Shown here: positions 53,144 through 61,655 of the stretch, piece by piece
Layout: each line of letters begins with the position of its first letter
Position numbering within the stretch: the first letter of the stretch is position 1
Origin: Chitinophaga sp. S165
Lineage (GTDB): Bacteria; Bacteroidota; Bacteroidia; Chitinophagales; Chitinophagaceae
Direction of reading: 5' to 3'
DNA length: 64,000 nucleotides
Assembly: GCF_003182155.1 (NCBI RefSeq)
Contig: NZ_QGTG01000002.1
Span: 1,069,646-1,133,645, forward strand
Translations under genes and position numbers: made by a program
Notes under the pieces: model-generated
What the model saw: the letters and a program-made list of their open reading frames with translations, nothing else
The model's database searches: none
What the model was told of the DNA's origin: nothing

Positions 53144-54370
53144 TTGATCTGGCAGTTCGCATCCCGTTATTTCCGGGCTAAAAAAAGTACCAATGCCATT
53201 AATATTATCGCCTGGGTCAGTGTATCGGCAATTGCAGTAGGTGCAGGTGCGCTGATCGTTATCCTCAGTGTATTTAACGGGTTCGAAGGACTGGTGAAAT
53301 CCCTGTATTCTACTTTTTATCCATCAGTAAAGATCAGCGCTGTGACTGGTAAGTCTATTACGCTTACAGCGGCTCAACTGAAACAGATCGCTGCTGTAAA
53401 AGGTGTAGCCGATATGACGGAAGTTGTGGAAGAGAAAGCTGTTTTACGCTATGGTGAAGGAGATCAGACTATTGCCATCCTGAAGGGAGTGGACAATAAT
53501 TACAATAAAGTAGCGGCAGTAGATAAGAGCATTGCCCATGGTAAATTTGATACGGGCGACGAAAATGGCTATAAGGCAATATTGGGTGTTGATCTTGAAC
53601 TGGCGCTAGGAGTGGATTTAGAGCGCGATCTGACACCTGTCAGCGTTTATCTTCCCCGCAGAAATGTGAAAAGTGTTACTACACCTGAAGATGCATTGGG
53701 TAGCGGGATATTATATCCGTCAGGATCTTTTGCTATTCAGCAGGAATTCAACAGCAAATATGTGATCACAAATATAGCGTTCATGCGTGGGCTGCTAGGG
53801 ATGAATAACGACGAGATGTCGGCGCTGGAAGTGAAAGGTGTACCCGGCCTGGACGACATGGTATTGAAGCAGCGCCTGCAGGCAGTAGTAGGCAATGGTT
53901 TTACTGTTGAAACCCGCTATGAACAGAACCAGGCATTATATGCAATTATGCAGACCGAGAGATGGGCGGTGTATGTGATCATGACTTTCATTCTGGTGAT
54001 CGCTGCATTTAATATGATCGGCTCATTGTATATGCTGGTAATGGAAAAGCGAAAGGATATCACCATTTTGAATGCAATGGGGGCCCGTTCACAACTGATC
54101 ATGCGTATCTTCCTTACTGAAGGACTGATCATTGCAGGAATAGGAACATTGATCGGTTTTGGGATCAGTATCGTGTTTTGCTTATTACAGCAGAAATTCG
54201 GATTTATAAAGCTGGAAGAAGATTCTTTCCTGGTGAATGCTTACCCGGTAAGTATGCACATCGGTGATTTTATCCTGGTAAGTGTTACGATCCTGGTGAT
54301 TGGGGCGGCAGCCAGTTGGTATCCTGCAAAAAGGGCTTCCAGACAGCACATGGAGTTAAAAGCGACCTGA
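53144..54370 (+). CDS. LolC/FtsX-family ABC transporter permease (lipoprotein release-like)
   Basis: A 408-aa protein: one N-terminal membrane helix (about 20-45), a periplasmic MacB-like domain of about 220 aa, and three C-terminal helices. The opening FASRYFRAKKSTNAINIIAW, SVFNGFEGLVKSLYSTFYP, and the FtsX block VIAAFNMIGSLYMLVMEKRK with ITILNAMGARS match LolC/LolE. LolCDE extracts lipoproteins from the inner membrane; the LolD ATPase is not adjacent. The start is TTG, the only usual start codon between the rbfA stop and the conserved N-terminus. The operon with rbfA ends at the 54407 terminator. Confidence 0.93.
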   Translation: MIWQFASRYFRAKKSTNAINIIAWVSVSAIAVGAGALIVILSVFNGFEGLVKSLYSTFYPSVKISAVTGKSITLTAAQLKQIAAVKGVADMTEVVEEKAVLRYGEGDQTIAILKGVDNNYNKVAAVDKSIAHGKFDTGDENGYKAILGVDLELALGVDLERDLTPVSVYLPRRNVKSVTTPEDALGSGILYPSGSFAIQQEFNSKYVITNIAFMRGLLGMNNDEMSALEVKGVPGLDDMVLKQRLQAVVGNGFTVETRYEQNQALYAIMQTERWAVYVIMTFILVIAAFNMIGSLYMLVMEKRKDITILNAMGARSQLIMRIFLTEGLIIAGIGTLIGFGISIVFCLLQQKFGFIKLEEDSFLVNAYPVSMHIGDFILVSVTILVIGAAASWYPAKRASRQHMELKAT

Positions 54371-54406
54371 TAACAATTACAATTACAACAAGAATAATAT
54401 TAAATT

Positions 54407-54441
54407 AAAAAGCATCCGTTTATAAGGCGGATGCTTTTTTT
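54407..54441. terminator. Bidirectional terminator between convergent genes
   Basis: AAAAGCATCCG pairs perfectly with CGGATGCTTTT around a loop of 9 nt, followed by TTTT on the plus strand and preceded by a run of A that gives T on the minus strand. Confidence 0.88.
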
Positions 54442-54457
54442 ATTAGAAGTATTGTTA

Positions 54458-55297
54458 TTAATAGTCGCCTAATTCCGTTGCTGGTAATTGAGTAAGCGCT
54501 TTTGCCAGTTGTTCATCATTCGGAGCAATACCATGCCACTCGTGATGACCTTCCATGAAGTCAACGCCTTTACCCATTACGGTTTTCATCAGGATCACGA
54601 TAGGCTGTCCCTGTCCGGTTAAGCTAACAGCTTTTTCCAGGGTAGCTACTACTTCGTCCATATTGTTACCGTCCATGTGCAGTACTTTCCATCCGAAAGA
54701 AGCAAATTTCGGCTCCAGGTCGCCCAGGCCGGCTACATCTGCCACGGTACCATCGATCTGCTGACCGTTCCAGTCAACTGTTACGATAAGATTATCTACT
54801 TTATGGTGGGGAGCAAACATGATCGCTTCCCAGTTCTGACCTTCTTCAAGCTCGCCATCACCATGGAGGGAGAACACCAGACGGTCATCGTTATTTAATT
54901 TTTTACTGAGAGCAGCACCGATGGCTACGCTCATACCCTGTCCGAGGGAACCTGAAGCAACCCTGATACCTGGCAGGTGCTCATGAGTGGTCGGGTGACC
55001 CTGAAGGCGGGAGTTAAGTTTACGGAAGGTAGCCAGTTCTTCTTTTGGAAAATAGCCTGCGTGGGCTAAAGTGCTGTAGAATACTGGTGAAATGTGCCCG
55101 TTTGAAAGGAAGAACAGGTCCTGATCTCCACCATCCATGTCAAAAGGCTGCGGCTTATGCTGCATAATTTTGAAATAAAGGGCGGTAAAGAAATCTGCAC
55201 ATCCTAAAGAACCACCTGGATGGCCGCTTTGGCAGCCATGCACCATACGAACTATGTCCCGTCTTATTTGTGTTGCTATGTCTTTCAACTGAGGCAT
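54458..55297 (-). CDS. Transketolase N-terminal subunit
   Basis: A 279-aa protein covering only the first (thiamine-diphosphate-binding) third of transketolase. The substrate and cofactor residues are seen in HGCQSGHPGGSLGCADFFTA, SNGHISPVFYSTL, SGSLGQGMSVAIGAAL and the TPP/Mg motif HGDGELEEGQNWEA. Split transketolases need a separate C-terminal subunit, normally encoded directly downstream. Here a strong terminator and a convergent gene follow instead, so the partner must be elsewhere. The gene is divergent from the WecA-like gene. Confidence 0.95.
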   Translation of the reverse strand: MPQLKDIATQIRRDIVRMVHGCQSGHPGGSLGCADFFTALYFKIMQHKPQPFDMDGGDQDLFFLSNGHISPVFYSTLAHAGYFPKEELATFRKLNSRLQGHPTTHEHLPGIRVASGSLGQGMSVAIGAALSKKLNNDDRLVFSLHGDGELEEGQNWEAIMFAPHHKVDNLIVTVDWNGQQIDGTVADVAGLGDLEPKFASFGWKVLHMDGNNMDEVVATLEKAVSLTGQGQPIVILMKTVMGKGVDFMEGHHEWHGIAPNDEQLAKALTQLPATELGDY

Positions 55298-55421
55298 GAT
55301 AATTGCAAATTTTGAATTGCTAAATTAATAGAAAAATTAGATAGATACCTGGCATATTTAGTCTCTAAAGCTAATAGTTTTTCGTGATCCAGGCTTCAAA
55401 TCTATTTAATTTCCTATTTTT

Positions 55422-55454
55422 TTGATACACATTTGATTGAAATTAATATCTTTG
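55422..55454 (+). promoter_or_regulatory. Promoter TTG-N22-TATCTTTG of the WecA-like gene
   Basis: TTG at 55422-55424 and TATCTTTG at 55447-55454 with a 22-bp spacer; the ATG at 55477 is 22 bases downstream. Confidence 0.65.
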
Positions 55455-55476
55455 CAGGAATCAAGCCCCTCCCAAC

Positions 55477-56631
55477 ATGGAGAATGTTTTAATTGCGACC
55501 GTCCTGAGTTTTGTTATAACCTATTTTGCAATCCCTGTTTTAATAAGGGTTGCTGAATTGAAGCATCTTTATGACGAACCGGACGAACGGAAATCTCACA
55601 AGGCTCGTATACCAACTTTAGGGGGTATCGGTTTTTTTTCAGGTTTTGTAATGGCATCTGCGGTATGTGTACCTGCGTTTGCTGATTCCCCTTTTCAGTA
55701 TATGGTGGCGGCATTCATCGTGATCTTTATGGTTGGGATGAAGGATGATATTGTGGGACTTTCTCCGTTGAAAAAACTGATCGGGCAGTTAATGGCTTCT
55801 TTCGCCGTAATATATCTGGGCAATTTACAGATCAGCAGCATGTACGGAATAATGGGCATTGATGCTCTTCCTCCACATTTCAGTCTCTTACTTACTTATT
55901 TTACTTTCCTGGTTATCATTAACGCCTTCAACCTGATCGATGGAGTGGATGGTTTGGCGGGTAGCATCGGTATGCTGGTATCCGGCGTACTGGGTACTTA
56001 TTTCCTGTATACCGGCGAATTGCTATATGCTGTAATGGGTTTTGCTATGGCTGGCGGACTGGCGGCTTTTCTTATCTACAACATTTCTCCCGCACGTATA
56101 TTCATGGGGGACACCGGGTCCCTGATGGTAGGATTGGTAAACGCAATTCTGGCTGTTAAATTTATTGAAGTAGCGGGCAACCCCGCCGGTAAACTGCCGG
56201 TAACTTCCGTACCTATTGTGGCAATCGCTATCCTGATCATGCCGTTGTTCGATACATTACGCGTATTTGCCATCCGTATGATGAACGGAAGATCTCCTTT
56301 TTCTGCAGACCGTAACCACATTCACCACTATCTGCTGGAACTGGGCCTGAACCATAAACAGACTTCTGTGGTAATGGTAATGATCAACGCAGGTTATATT
56401 GCCCTGGCATTTGCCCTGCAGGATATTGGCTCTGCCTACCTGTTAAGTGCGATACTGGGTTCGGCGCTGCTGCTTACCGGAATACTGTATCAGATGAAAA
56501 AAAGGAAGGAAGCCATGCTGCGGGCGCTTACAGTTTCAGCTATCAAGGATGCTGCCACTGAGGCACAGGTTACGGCTAATCCCCCTAAGATCCTGCGTGT
56601 GAACACAAAAGGTATCCTGCAGGACAAATAA
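55477..56631 (+). CDS. WecA/TagO-like undecaprenyl-phosphate sugar-1-phosphate transferase
   Basis: A 384-aa polytopic membrane protein of the MraY/WecA superfamily with about 10-11 helices. Catalytic motifs: GMKDD (Mg binding), NAFNLIDGVDGLAGS, GDTGSLMVG and the His-rich RNHIHHYLLELG, which is typical of WecA-type enzymes, not of MraY. It attaches GlcNAc-1-phosphate or a similar sugar to undecaprenyl phosphate, the first step of O-antigen, capsule or exopolysaccharide synthesis. It has its own promoter and stands alone, as initiating transferases often do. Confidence 0.94.
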   Translation: MENVLIATVLSFVITYFAIPVLIRVAELKHLYDEPDERKSHKARIPTLGGIGFFSGFVMASAVCVPAFADSPFQYMVAAFIVIFMVGMKDDIVGLSPLKKLIGQLMASFAVIYLGNLQISSMYGIMGIDALPPHFSLLLTYFTFLVIINAFNLIDGVDGLAGSIGMLVSGVLGTYFLYTGELLYAVMGFAMAGGLAAFLIYNISPARIFMGDTGSLMVGLVNAILAVKFIEVAGNPAGKLPVTSVPIVAIAILIMPLFDTLRVFAIRMMNGRSPFSADRNHIHHYLLELGLNHKQTSVVMVMINAGYIALAFALQDIGSAYLLSAILGSALLLTGILYQMKKRKEAMLRALTVSAIKDAATEAQVTANPPKILRVNTKGILQDK

Positions 56632-56701
56632 TTACAGGCCCGGTCATCCTGTACCGGAGCCCCTCCCTTTGTAACGACTTTCCAAATTCAGATAAATCCT
56701 G

Positions 56702-56709
56702 TAGGTTTG
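56702..56709 (+). promoter_or_regulatory. frr -7 box TAGGTTTG
   Basis: Exact TAnnTTTG, 23 bases before the frr ATG at 56733. Confidence 0.45.
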
Positions 56710-56732
56710 CAGGCACTTAATTATTTTTTGCT

Positions 56733-57296
56733 ATGCAAGATGATCTAACGTTAATTATAGACGATGCCACCGGAACCATGCAAAAGGCCATCGGACACCT
56801 GGAAGTAGAACTCACTAAGATCAGGGCCGGTAAAGCTAACCCGCAGATATTGGATGGAATTACGGTAGACTACTATGGTGCGCCTACTCCCCTTGCGCAG
56901 GTAGCTAACATCGCAGTGGCTGATGCCCGTACCCTGACCATTCAGCCATGGGAAAGGAATATGCTTCAACCAATAGAAAGGGCGATCATTGCCTCTAATA
57001 TTGGCATTAATCCGCAGAACGACGGACAGATTATCCGTATGTTCCTGCCTCCACTAACCGAAGAAAGAAGAAAGGAATTTGTAAAACGCGCCCTTAATGA
57101 AGGCGAGCAGGCGAAAATAGCTATCAGGAACATCCGCAGGGATGCGATCGAAGCTATAAAGAAATTGCAGAAAGATGGTTTGAGTGAGGATACGGCAAAA
57201 GATGCAGAAAGCGACGTTCAGGGCCTGACCAACAAATACATTGACATAGTAGACAAGCATACCGCGCAGAAGGAGAAAGAGATCATGGTGATCTAA
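56733..57296 (+). CDS. frr: Ribosome recycling factor
   Basis: A 187-aa protein at the family length. Typical blocks are IGHLEVELTKIRAGKANPQI, VDYYGAPTPLAQVANI, DARTLTIQPWERNML and LPPLTEERRKEFVK. RRF with EF-G splits post-termination ribosomes. In many Bacteroidota pyrH lies just upstream; here the WecA-like gene does, so the usual linkage is broken. The transcript ends in a hairpin that overlaps the end of the convergent EamA gene. Confidence 0.97.
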   Translation: MQDDLTLIIDDATGTMQKAIGHLEVELTKIRAGKANPQILDGITVDYYGAPTPLAQVANIAVADARTLTIQPWERNMLQPIERAIIASNIGINPQNDGQIIRMFLPPLTEERRKEFVKRALNEGEQAKIAIRNIRRDAIEAIKKLQKDGLSEDTAKDAESDVQGLTNKYIDIVDKHTAQKEKEIMVI

Positions 57297-57350
57297 CCTG
57301 CATTGCCGGTAAATACTGCATCACGCAGTAGCTGAACTTACATAAAAGAA

Positions 57351-57394
57351 ATAAAGCAAAACGCTGGTCCGTCGGGATCAGCGTTTTGCTTTAT
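57351..57394. terminator. 16-bp perfect terminator overlapping the EamA coding end
   Basis: 57351-57366 pairs perfectly with 57379-57394 (core GCAAAACGCTG). The right arm covers the last codons and most of the stop codon of the convergent EamA gene. A TTTAT tail on the plus strand and T-rich sequence on the minus strand allow termination of both frr and the EamA gene. Confidence 0.85.
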
Positions 57395-58247
57395 TAACGA
57401 TATATACACCCGCAAGGATTACCCCAAGACATAATACCTGCATGAACGAGATCCGCTCGCCAGCAAGCAAGCCCCATCCAATAGCAACTACCGGCAAGGC
57501 ATAAGTGACCATAGAAGCGAATAATGCCCCGGCCTTATTGATCAGAATGTAGAACAGCACGGAAGCGATACCACTACCCAGCACACCCAGTGTAACACTG
57601 GCGGCTAATGAACGCCACGGTACTTCAGGGCCGGACAGAATAGGAAAGAAGTCGGTGAAGATGAGCACCGGTAATGCAAAAATGGCGCAGAAGAATAAGG
57701 CAATAGAGCCTAGTTGCAAAGAACTGTATCCCTTCAGATGGTGATGTACCAGCGCAATATTGACCCCGTAACAAATGGTGGCCAGTACGATCCACAAACC
57801 ATAATACCAATAACCGGTATCTACGCCTTTTACCACAAAGAGCAGCACTACACCGAGCAGACCGATAAAAATGCCCCCTAGCTGTTGCCTGACAATAGGC
57901 GCCTGAAAGAGGAAGAAGCCTGCCAGTAAAGACATCAGTGGCACCAGACCATTTAATATACCAGCCAACGCACTGTCTATCCGGGTTTCAGCGATACAGA
58001 ACAGGTAAGCCGGTACGAGATTGCCCAGAATACCAGATAAAATAATGATAGGGATCTTATTCAGTGGCGTCTTACATATGAACTTTATGAAAAATGGCAG
58101 TAAGGCGATGCCTGCACTCAGCAGGCGTAAGCTGGCTACCTGGTATGGTGAAAGGGCTTCCAGACCGATTTTCATCAGTATAAAAGAACTACCCCAGGTC
58201 AATGATAATAATAGGAAGATGCTCCAGTTGATGGCACGGCTGTTCAC
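57378..58247 (-). CDS. EamA/DMT-family transporter
   Basis: A 289-aa protein with about ten membrane helices in two homologous EamA halves. The opening SIFLLLSLTWGSSFILMKIG and SPYQVASLRLLSAGIALLPF, and the second-half block VPWRSLAASVTLGVLGSGIA, are characteristic. Drug/metabolite transporters export amino acids, sugars or other small molecules; the substrate is unknown. Its final codons form part of a terminator stem (57379-57394), which ties the C-terminal residues (NKAKR) to an RNA constraint. The start at 58247 suits the first helix. Confidence 0.9.
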   Translation of the reverse strand: MNSRAINWSIFLLLSLTWGSSFILMKIGLEALSPYQVASLRLLSAGIALLPFFIKFICKTPLNKIPIIILSGILGNLVPAYLFCIAETRIDSALAGILNGLVPLMSLLAGFFLFQAPIVRQQLGGIFIGLLGVVLLFVVKGVDTGYWYYGLWIVLATICYGVNIALVHHHLKGYSSLQLGSIALFFCAIFALPVLIFTDFFPILSGPEVPWRSLAASVTLGVLGSGIASVLFYILINKAGALFASMVTYALPVVAIGWGLLAGERISFMQVLCLGVILAGVYIVNKAKR

Positions 58248-58370
58248 GCAAGGTTGTTTTAAGTCAGCAAAGTTCCGTATATTTTATTAATATGAACAGG
58301 CAGATTTTACCATGACTTCAACACTTCGGAGTGTATTTTGTTACTGTTACATGAACTTAACCCTCGTATC

Positions 58371-59117
58371 ATGAATAAGATCAATCTCTCAGATATCAGC
58401 ACGGACGCACCTGAAGGAATGGATAAAAGAGTTATCAAGGCTGTTACAAAAGAAATAGTGGAAGAACTGGATGAGCTGCAAAATCTTTTATATGCATCGC
58501 ATAACCACTCTATTTTAATAATACTGCAGGGAATGGACGCCAGCGGAAAAGATGGCCTCATCAGAAAAGTGTTGGGTAATATGAACCCGCAGGGAGTAGA
58601 TGTGCAATCATTTAAAGCACCAACTGAAGAAGAAAAAGACCACGATTTTCTATGGCGTGTACACAGGTTTGCACCTGCAAAAGGAATGATACAAGTGTTT
58701 AACCGTTCGCACTATGAAGACATTCTGATACAACGTGTGCATAAATGGATAGACGATAAAACAGCGGAAAAAAGAATGAAGGCCATCAATGATTTTGAAC
58801 GGCTGCTAAGCGAACATAACAACACAACGATACTGAAATTCTATCTGCATATTTCAGAAGAAGAACAGAAAGTGCGCCTGAAAGAACGATTGGAAGACCC
58901 TCGTAAAATGTGGAAGTATAATAAGAACGATTCGGTGGAAGCCAGGTTGTGGAAGGATTACAGGAAAATGTATGAAGAGGCTATTGAGCATTGCAATGAA
59001 ATCAAATGGATGATAGTCCCTTCAGACAGAAATTGGTATAAAGAATACGTAGTGGCACAAACGTTGAGGGACACACTCCGTTCTTTACACATGGAGTACC
59101 CGAAACTGAAGGTATAA
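58371..59117 (+). CDS. Polyphosphate kinase 2 family nucleotide phosphotransferase
   Basis: From the ATG at 58371 the product is 248 aa. Walker A is GMDASGKDG (54-62), the lid and phosphate contacts are in FLWRVHRFAPAKGMIQVFNR, and Walker B is NRSHYEDILI. The length and the FNRSHYED motif suit single-domain PPK2 enzymes, which move phosphate from polyphosphate to AMP, ADP or GDP. Which nucleotide is used cannot be read from sequence. The frame is open from a TTG at 58338, but the ATG at 58371 has better spacing to the conserved part. The gene is followed by mscL. Confidence 0.93.
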   Translation: MNKINLSDISTDAPEGMDKRVIKAVTKEIVEELDELQNLLYASHNHSILIILQGMDASGKDGLIRKVLGNMNPQGVDVQSFKAPTEEEKDHDFLWRVHRFAPAKGMIQVFNRSHYEDILIQRVHKWIDDKTAEKRMKAINDFERLLSEHNNTTILKFYLHISEEEQKVRLKERLEDPRKMWKYNKNDSVEARLWKDYRKMYEEAIEHCNEIKWMIVPSDRNWYKEYVVAQTLRDTLRSLHMEYPKLKV

Positions 59118-59194
59118 AATGGTAACAGGAATATTGTTATAAAGTATAATAATTATCTTTAGCGGAGATTGTCTTCACCCTTAAAAAGTTTATT

Positions 59195-59629
59195 ATGTCG
59201 TTCTTCAAAGAGTTTAAAGAGTTTGCAACCAAAGGAAATGTTATTGATCTGGCAGTCGGTGTGATCATCGGTGCTGCTTTCGGAAAAATTGTTTCTTCAT
59301 TGGTCGATAACATCTTTATGCCCATACTGGGTATTCTTACGGGAAAGGTGGATTTCAAAGAGAAGTTTTTTCAGTTAGATTATAGTAAGGGCACCGCCGA
59401 AACCCTTGAAGCGGCAAAGACTGCAGGCATACCAGTGGTATCATATGGTATCTTTATACAGAACTGTATTGATTTTATCATTATGGCGTTTTGTATATTC
59501 CTGCTTGTGAAGTTTATTAACCGTCTTACCAGGAAGAAAGAAGAAGCGCCTGCTCCTGCCGCTCCACCAGCGCCAACTACAGAAGAAAAATTATTGATGG
59601 AGATCCGTGATGTACTGAAAAGTAAATAA
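59195..59629 (+). CDS. mscL: Large-conductance mechanosensitive channel
   Basis: A 144-aa protein with the MscL opening ([20 protein letters not shown]), the first pore helix ([19 protein letters not shown]), a periplasmic loop and the second helix ([20 protein letters not shown]), then a charged, Ala/Pro-rich C-terminal bundle ([15 protein letters not shown]). It opens under membrane tension to release solutes on osmotic downshock. The promoter region has TATCTTTA, a one-base variant of the usual box. PPK2 is immediately upstream on the same strand with a 77-bp gap. Confidence 0.97.
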   Translation: MSFFKEFKEFATKGNVIDLAVGVIIGAAFGKIVSSLVDNIFMPILGILTGKVDFKEKFFQLDYSKGTAETLEAAKTAGIPVVSYGIFIQNCIDFIIMAFCIFLLVKFINRLTRKKEEAPAPAAPPAPTTEEKLLMEIRDVLKSK

Positions 59630-59641
59630 TCTCATTATAAT

Positions 59642-59700
59642 GCTGGCCCTGAGTGTTGTAGCGTATTGCGATCGCTGCATGGATATCGCTTTGGGCCAGC
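59642..59700. repeat. Structured inverted repeat after mscL
   Basis: GCTGGCCC (59642-59649) pairs perfectly with GGGCCAGC (59693-59700), and inside it GCGAT (59668-59672) pairs with ATCGC (59685-59689). No T-run follows. It could end or protect the mscL mRNA, or be a dispersed repeat. Confidence 0.5.
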
Positions 59701-59740
59701 TGCCTTTACCCCTCTCTGGGAAAATTCCCCGTTAGTTTTA

Positions 59741-59748
59741 TATTTTTG
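59741..59748 (+). promoter_or_regulatory. -7 box TATTTTTG before the DUF3078 gene
   Basis: Exact TAnnTTTG, 68 bases before the ATG at 59817 and 80 before the next ATG at 59829. Confidence 0.5.
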
Positions 59749-59816
59749 CGTTCACGTTCCTATGACGTGGCATGTTCGTAACGCCAACACCGGCAATATT
59801 TATCCACAGCATTTAA

Positions 59817-60779
59817 ATGTTTACACTGATGAGAAGATCCGTCCTGACTATTATTTGTTTTTTGGTATGTACTTCATTCCTGCACGCACAAAGCGATTGG
59901 ATGAAAACGTCCAGAGAAGAAGCCAGCGGAAAAATTAAGAAAGATGCCAACGATACTGTTCCCTCCGTATGGAAGAAAGGAGGCATTTTCAACCTGAATA
60001 TTAACCAGGGAAGCCTGACAAACTGGGCTGCGGGTGGTGATAAGTTCTCTTTCTCTGTAGCGTCTAATCTGAATGCGTATGCATTCTATAAAAAAGGTAA
60101 GAACAACTGGGACAACGTGCTGGACCTCGCATATGGTTATGTGAACACGACCAGTCTTGGTGGGCGTAAAAGTGACGACCGTATCGGCATTACTACTAAA
60201 TACGGTTATGAGATCGGTAAAAATCTCTATCTCAGTGCCCTGTTGGACGTACGTACCCAGTTTACTGATGGTTACTTATATCCGTCCTCTGATACAGCTA
60301 AACCAACATTGGTGTCCCGTTTTTTTGCACCGGCATATGTGCTAGTATCACCGGGTCTTGACTATAAACCCAATGACCAGCTTTCTGTGTTCTTTTCTCC
60401 GGTCACTGCACGTTATGTTGTTGTGGTAGATGATTACCTGGCATCGCAGGGCGCGTTTGGCGTTGATACCGGGAAACATGTGAAGAATGAGCTGGGTGCG
60501 TATCTGACGGTAAACTGGGTAAAGACCCTAGCTAAGAATATTGTGTACAAGACCAGGATGGACCTGTTCTCTGACTATAAACATAACCCGCAGAACATCG
60601 ATCTGTTTTGGACCAATAGCCTCAACCTGCAGGTAAACAAGTACATTTCTGCCAATGTTTCTGTTGACATGATCTACGATGATGATGTAAAGGTCTTTGC
60701 CAATGAAAAAACGGGCGTATTGGGGCCGAGATTACAGGTCAAACAGGTGATCGGGGTCGGTTTTACGGCTAAGTTCTGA
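59817..60779 (+). CDS. DUF3078 outer-membrane/periplasmic beta protein
   Basis: A 320-aa protein (316 if the second ATG at 59829 is used) with a signal peptide ending SFLHA-Q. The mature chain opens with a short charged helix, then KKGGIFNLNINQGSLTNWAA with GGDKFSFSVASNLN, the DUF3078 hallmark, and alternates hydrophobic residues to the last Phe (QVIGVGFTAKF), as expected of an outer-membrane beta-barrel. The family is widespread in Bacteroidota and has no known function. It has its own promoter and is followed by scpA. Confidence 0.9.
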   Translation: MFTLMRRSVLTIICFLVCTSFLHAQSDWMKTSREEASGKIKKDANDTVPSVWKKGGIFNLNINQGSLTNWAAGGDKFSFSVASNLNAYAFYKKGKNNWDNVLDLAYGYVNTTSLGGRKSDDRIGITTKYGYEIGKNLYLSALLDVRTQFTDGYLYPSSDTAKPTLVSRFFAPAYVLVSPGLDYKPNDQLSVFFSPVTARYVVVVDDYLASQGAFGVDTGKHVKNELGAYLTVNWVKTLAKNIVYKTRMDLFSDYKHNPQNIDLFWTNSLNLQVNKYISANVSVDMIYDDDVKVFANEKTGVLGPRLQVKQVIGVGFTAKF

Positions 60780-60796
60780 CGAGCGGGATTTTTCGT

Positions 60797-60804
60797 TATT
60801 TTTG
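60797..60804 (+). promoter_or_regulatory. scpA -7 box TATTTTTG
   Basis: Exact TAnnTTTG ending 68 bases before the scpA ATG at 60873. The inverted repeat at 60805-60862 begins at the next base, so the whole stem would form in the leader RNA or just around its 5' end. Confidence 0.5.
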
Positions 60805-60862
60805 ATGGCTTTCACTTTCAATGCAGGAACAGATCAGTTGCTGGCAGATAAGTGAAAGCCAT
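60805..60862 (+). promoter_or_regulatory. 13-bp perfect inverted repeat in the scpA leader
   Basis: ATGGCTTTCACTT (60805-60817) pairs perfectly with AAGTGAAAGCCAT (60850-60862) around a 32-nt loop. The ATG of scpA at 60873 is 10 bases beyond the stem, so the stem could influence ribosome access. The GTG at 60852 lies inside the right arm and would be a poor start. It could also be a DNA-level operator. Confidence 0.55.
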
Positions 60863-60872
60863 ACGTAACATT

Positions 60873-61655
60873 ATGAATGACAACTCTTACAAGATAAAAC
60901 TGCCTCAGTTCGAGGGGCCATTTGACCTGTTGCTCTTCTTTATTGAGAGGGACGAGCTGGACATTTATAATATTCCTATTACGACCATTACTCAGGATTT
61001 CCTGGATTATATACACCACCTGGAGTCGTTGAACATTGAGCTGGCCAGTGAATTTATCCTTTTCGTGTCTACACTGATGCGTATCAAGGCCAAAATGTTG
61101 CTGCCCCGCAAGGAGCTGGATGAGCAGGGCCTGGAAATTGACCCCCGCCAGGAATTGATTGATAAGATACTGGAATACAAGCGTTTCAAACAGGCGGCGG
61201 CAGAACTGGCAGAGCGGGAAGCTGAACGTATGTTACAGATCAAGCGCGGTAACATCGCCAAAGAATTGGCGGCTATTGGGGAAGCTACCAGTGAGGGGAC
61301 GGAAGTGCAGACGCTTACCCTCTTTAAACTCACCAAAACCTTTGAGAAGGTAATGCAGCGTGTAAAACAGCGGGAAAACAAGCCGCAGCACGTAGTATAT
61401 AAATATGAGTATACCATGGAAGGTTCCCGTGAGTACATGATCGACCTTGCTGCCAGGGAAAAGACGATGGCTTTCGAGAAGATCTTCGATCTGTGCCGGG
61501 ACAGGGTCCATGCCATTTTCCTGTTTCTCGGTATGCTGGAACTGGTGCAGATGAAGTATATGGGCATTATGGTGGGTGAAGGCCGGAATAACTTTATAAT
61601 TGAGTACATTGAGCCAGAAGACCGGGAAGTAGAAGTAGCCGGTACATTTGAATGA
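60873..61655 (+). CDS. scpA: Segregation and condensation protein A
   Basis: From the ATG at 60873 the product is 260 aa. The kleisin N-terminus YKIKLPQFEGPFDLLLFFIE and the block ELASEFILFVSTLMRIKAKM with LLPRKE are diagnostic; the C-terminal winged-helix part includes FLFLGMLELVQMKYMGIMV. ScpA bridges the Smc ATPase heads with ScpB in chromosome condensation. scpB and smc are not in the window. A longer frame starts at a GTG at 60852, inside a leader hairpin, and is less likely. The stop overlaps the ATG of the AraC gene (ATGA), so the two are translationally coupled. Confidence 0.94.
   Translation: MNDNSYKIKLPQFEGPFDLLLFFIERDELDIYNIPITTITQDFLDYIHHLESLNIELASEFILFVSTLMRIKAKMLLPRKELDEQGLEIDPRQELIDKILEYKRFKQAAAELAEREAERMLQIKRGNIAKELAAIGEATSEGTEVQTLTLFKLTKTFEKVMQRVKQRENKPQHVVYKYEYTMEGSREYMIDLAAREKTMAFEKIFDLCRDRVHAIFLFLGMLELVQMKYMGIMVGEGRNNFIIEYIEPEDREVEVAGTFE

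Noticed and set aside
55477..56631. MraY (peptidoglycan) identity
   Set aside because: The protein has the WecA-type HIHH motif and stands alone, outside any mur/fts cluster.
56640..56657. CCGGT/ACCGG hairpin after the WecA-like gene as a terminator
   Set aside because: The stem is only 5 bp and no T-run follows.
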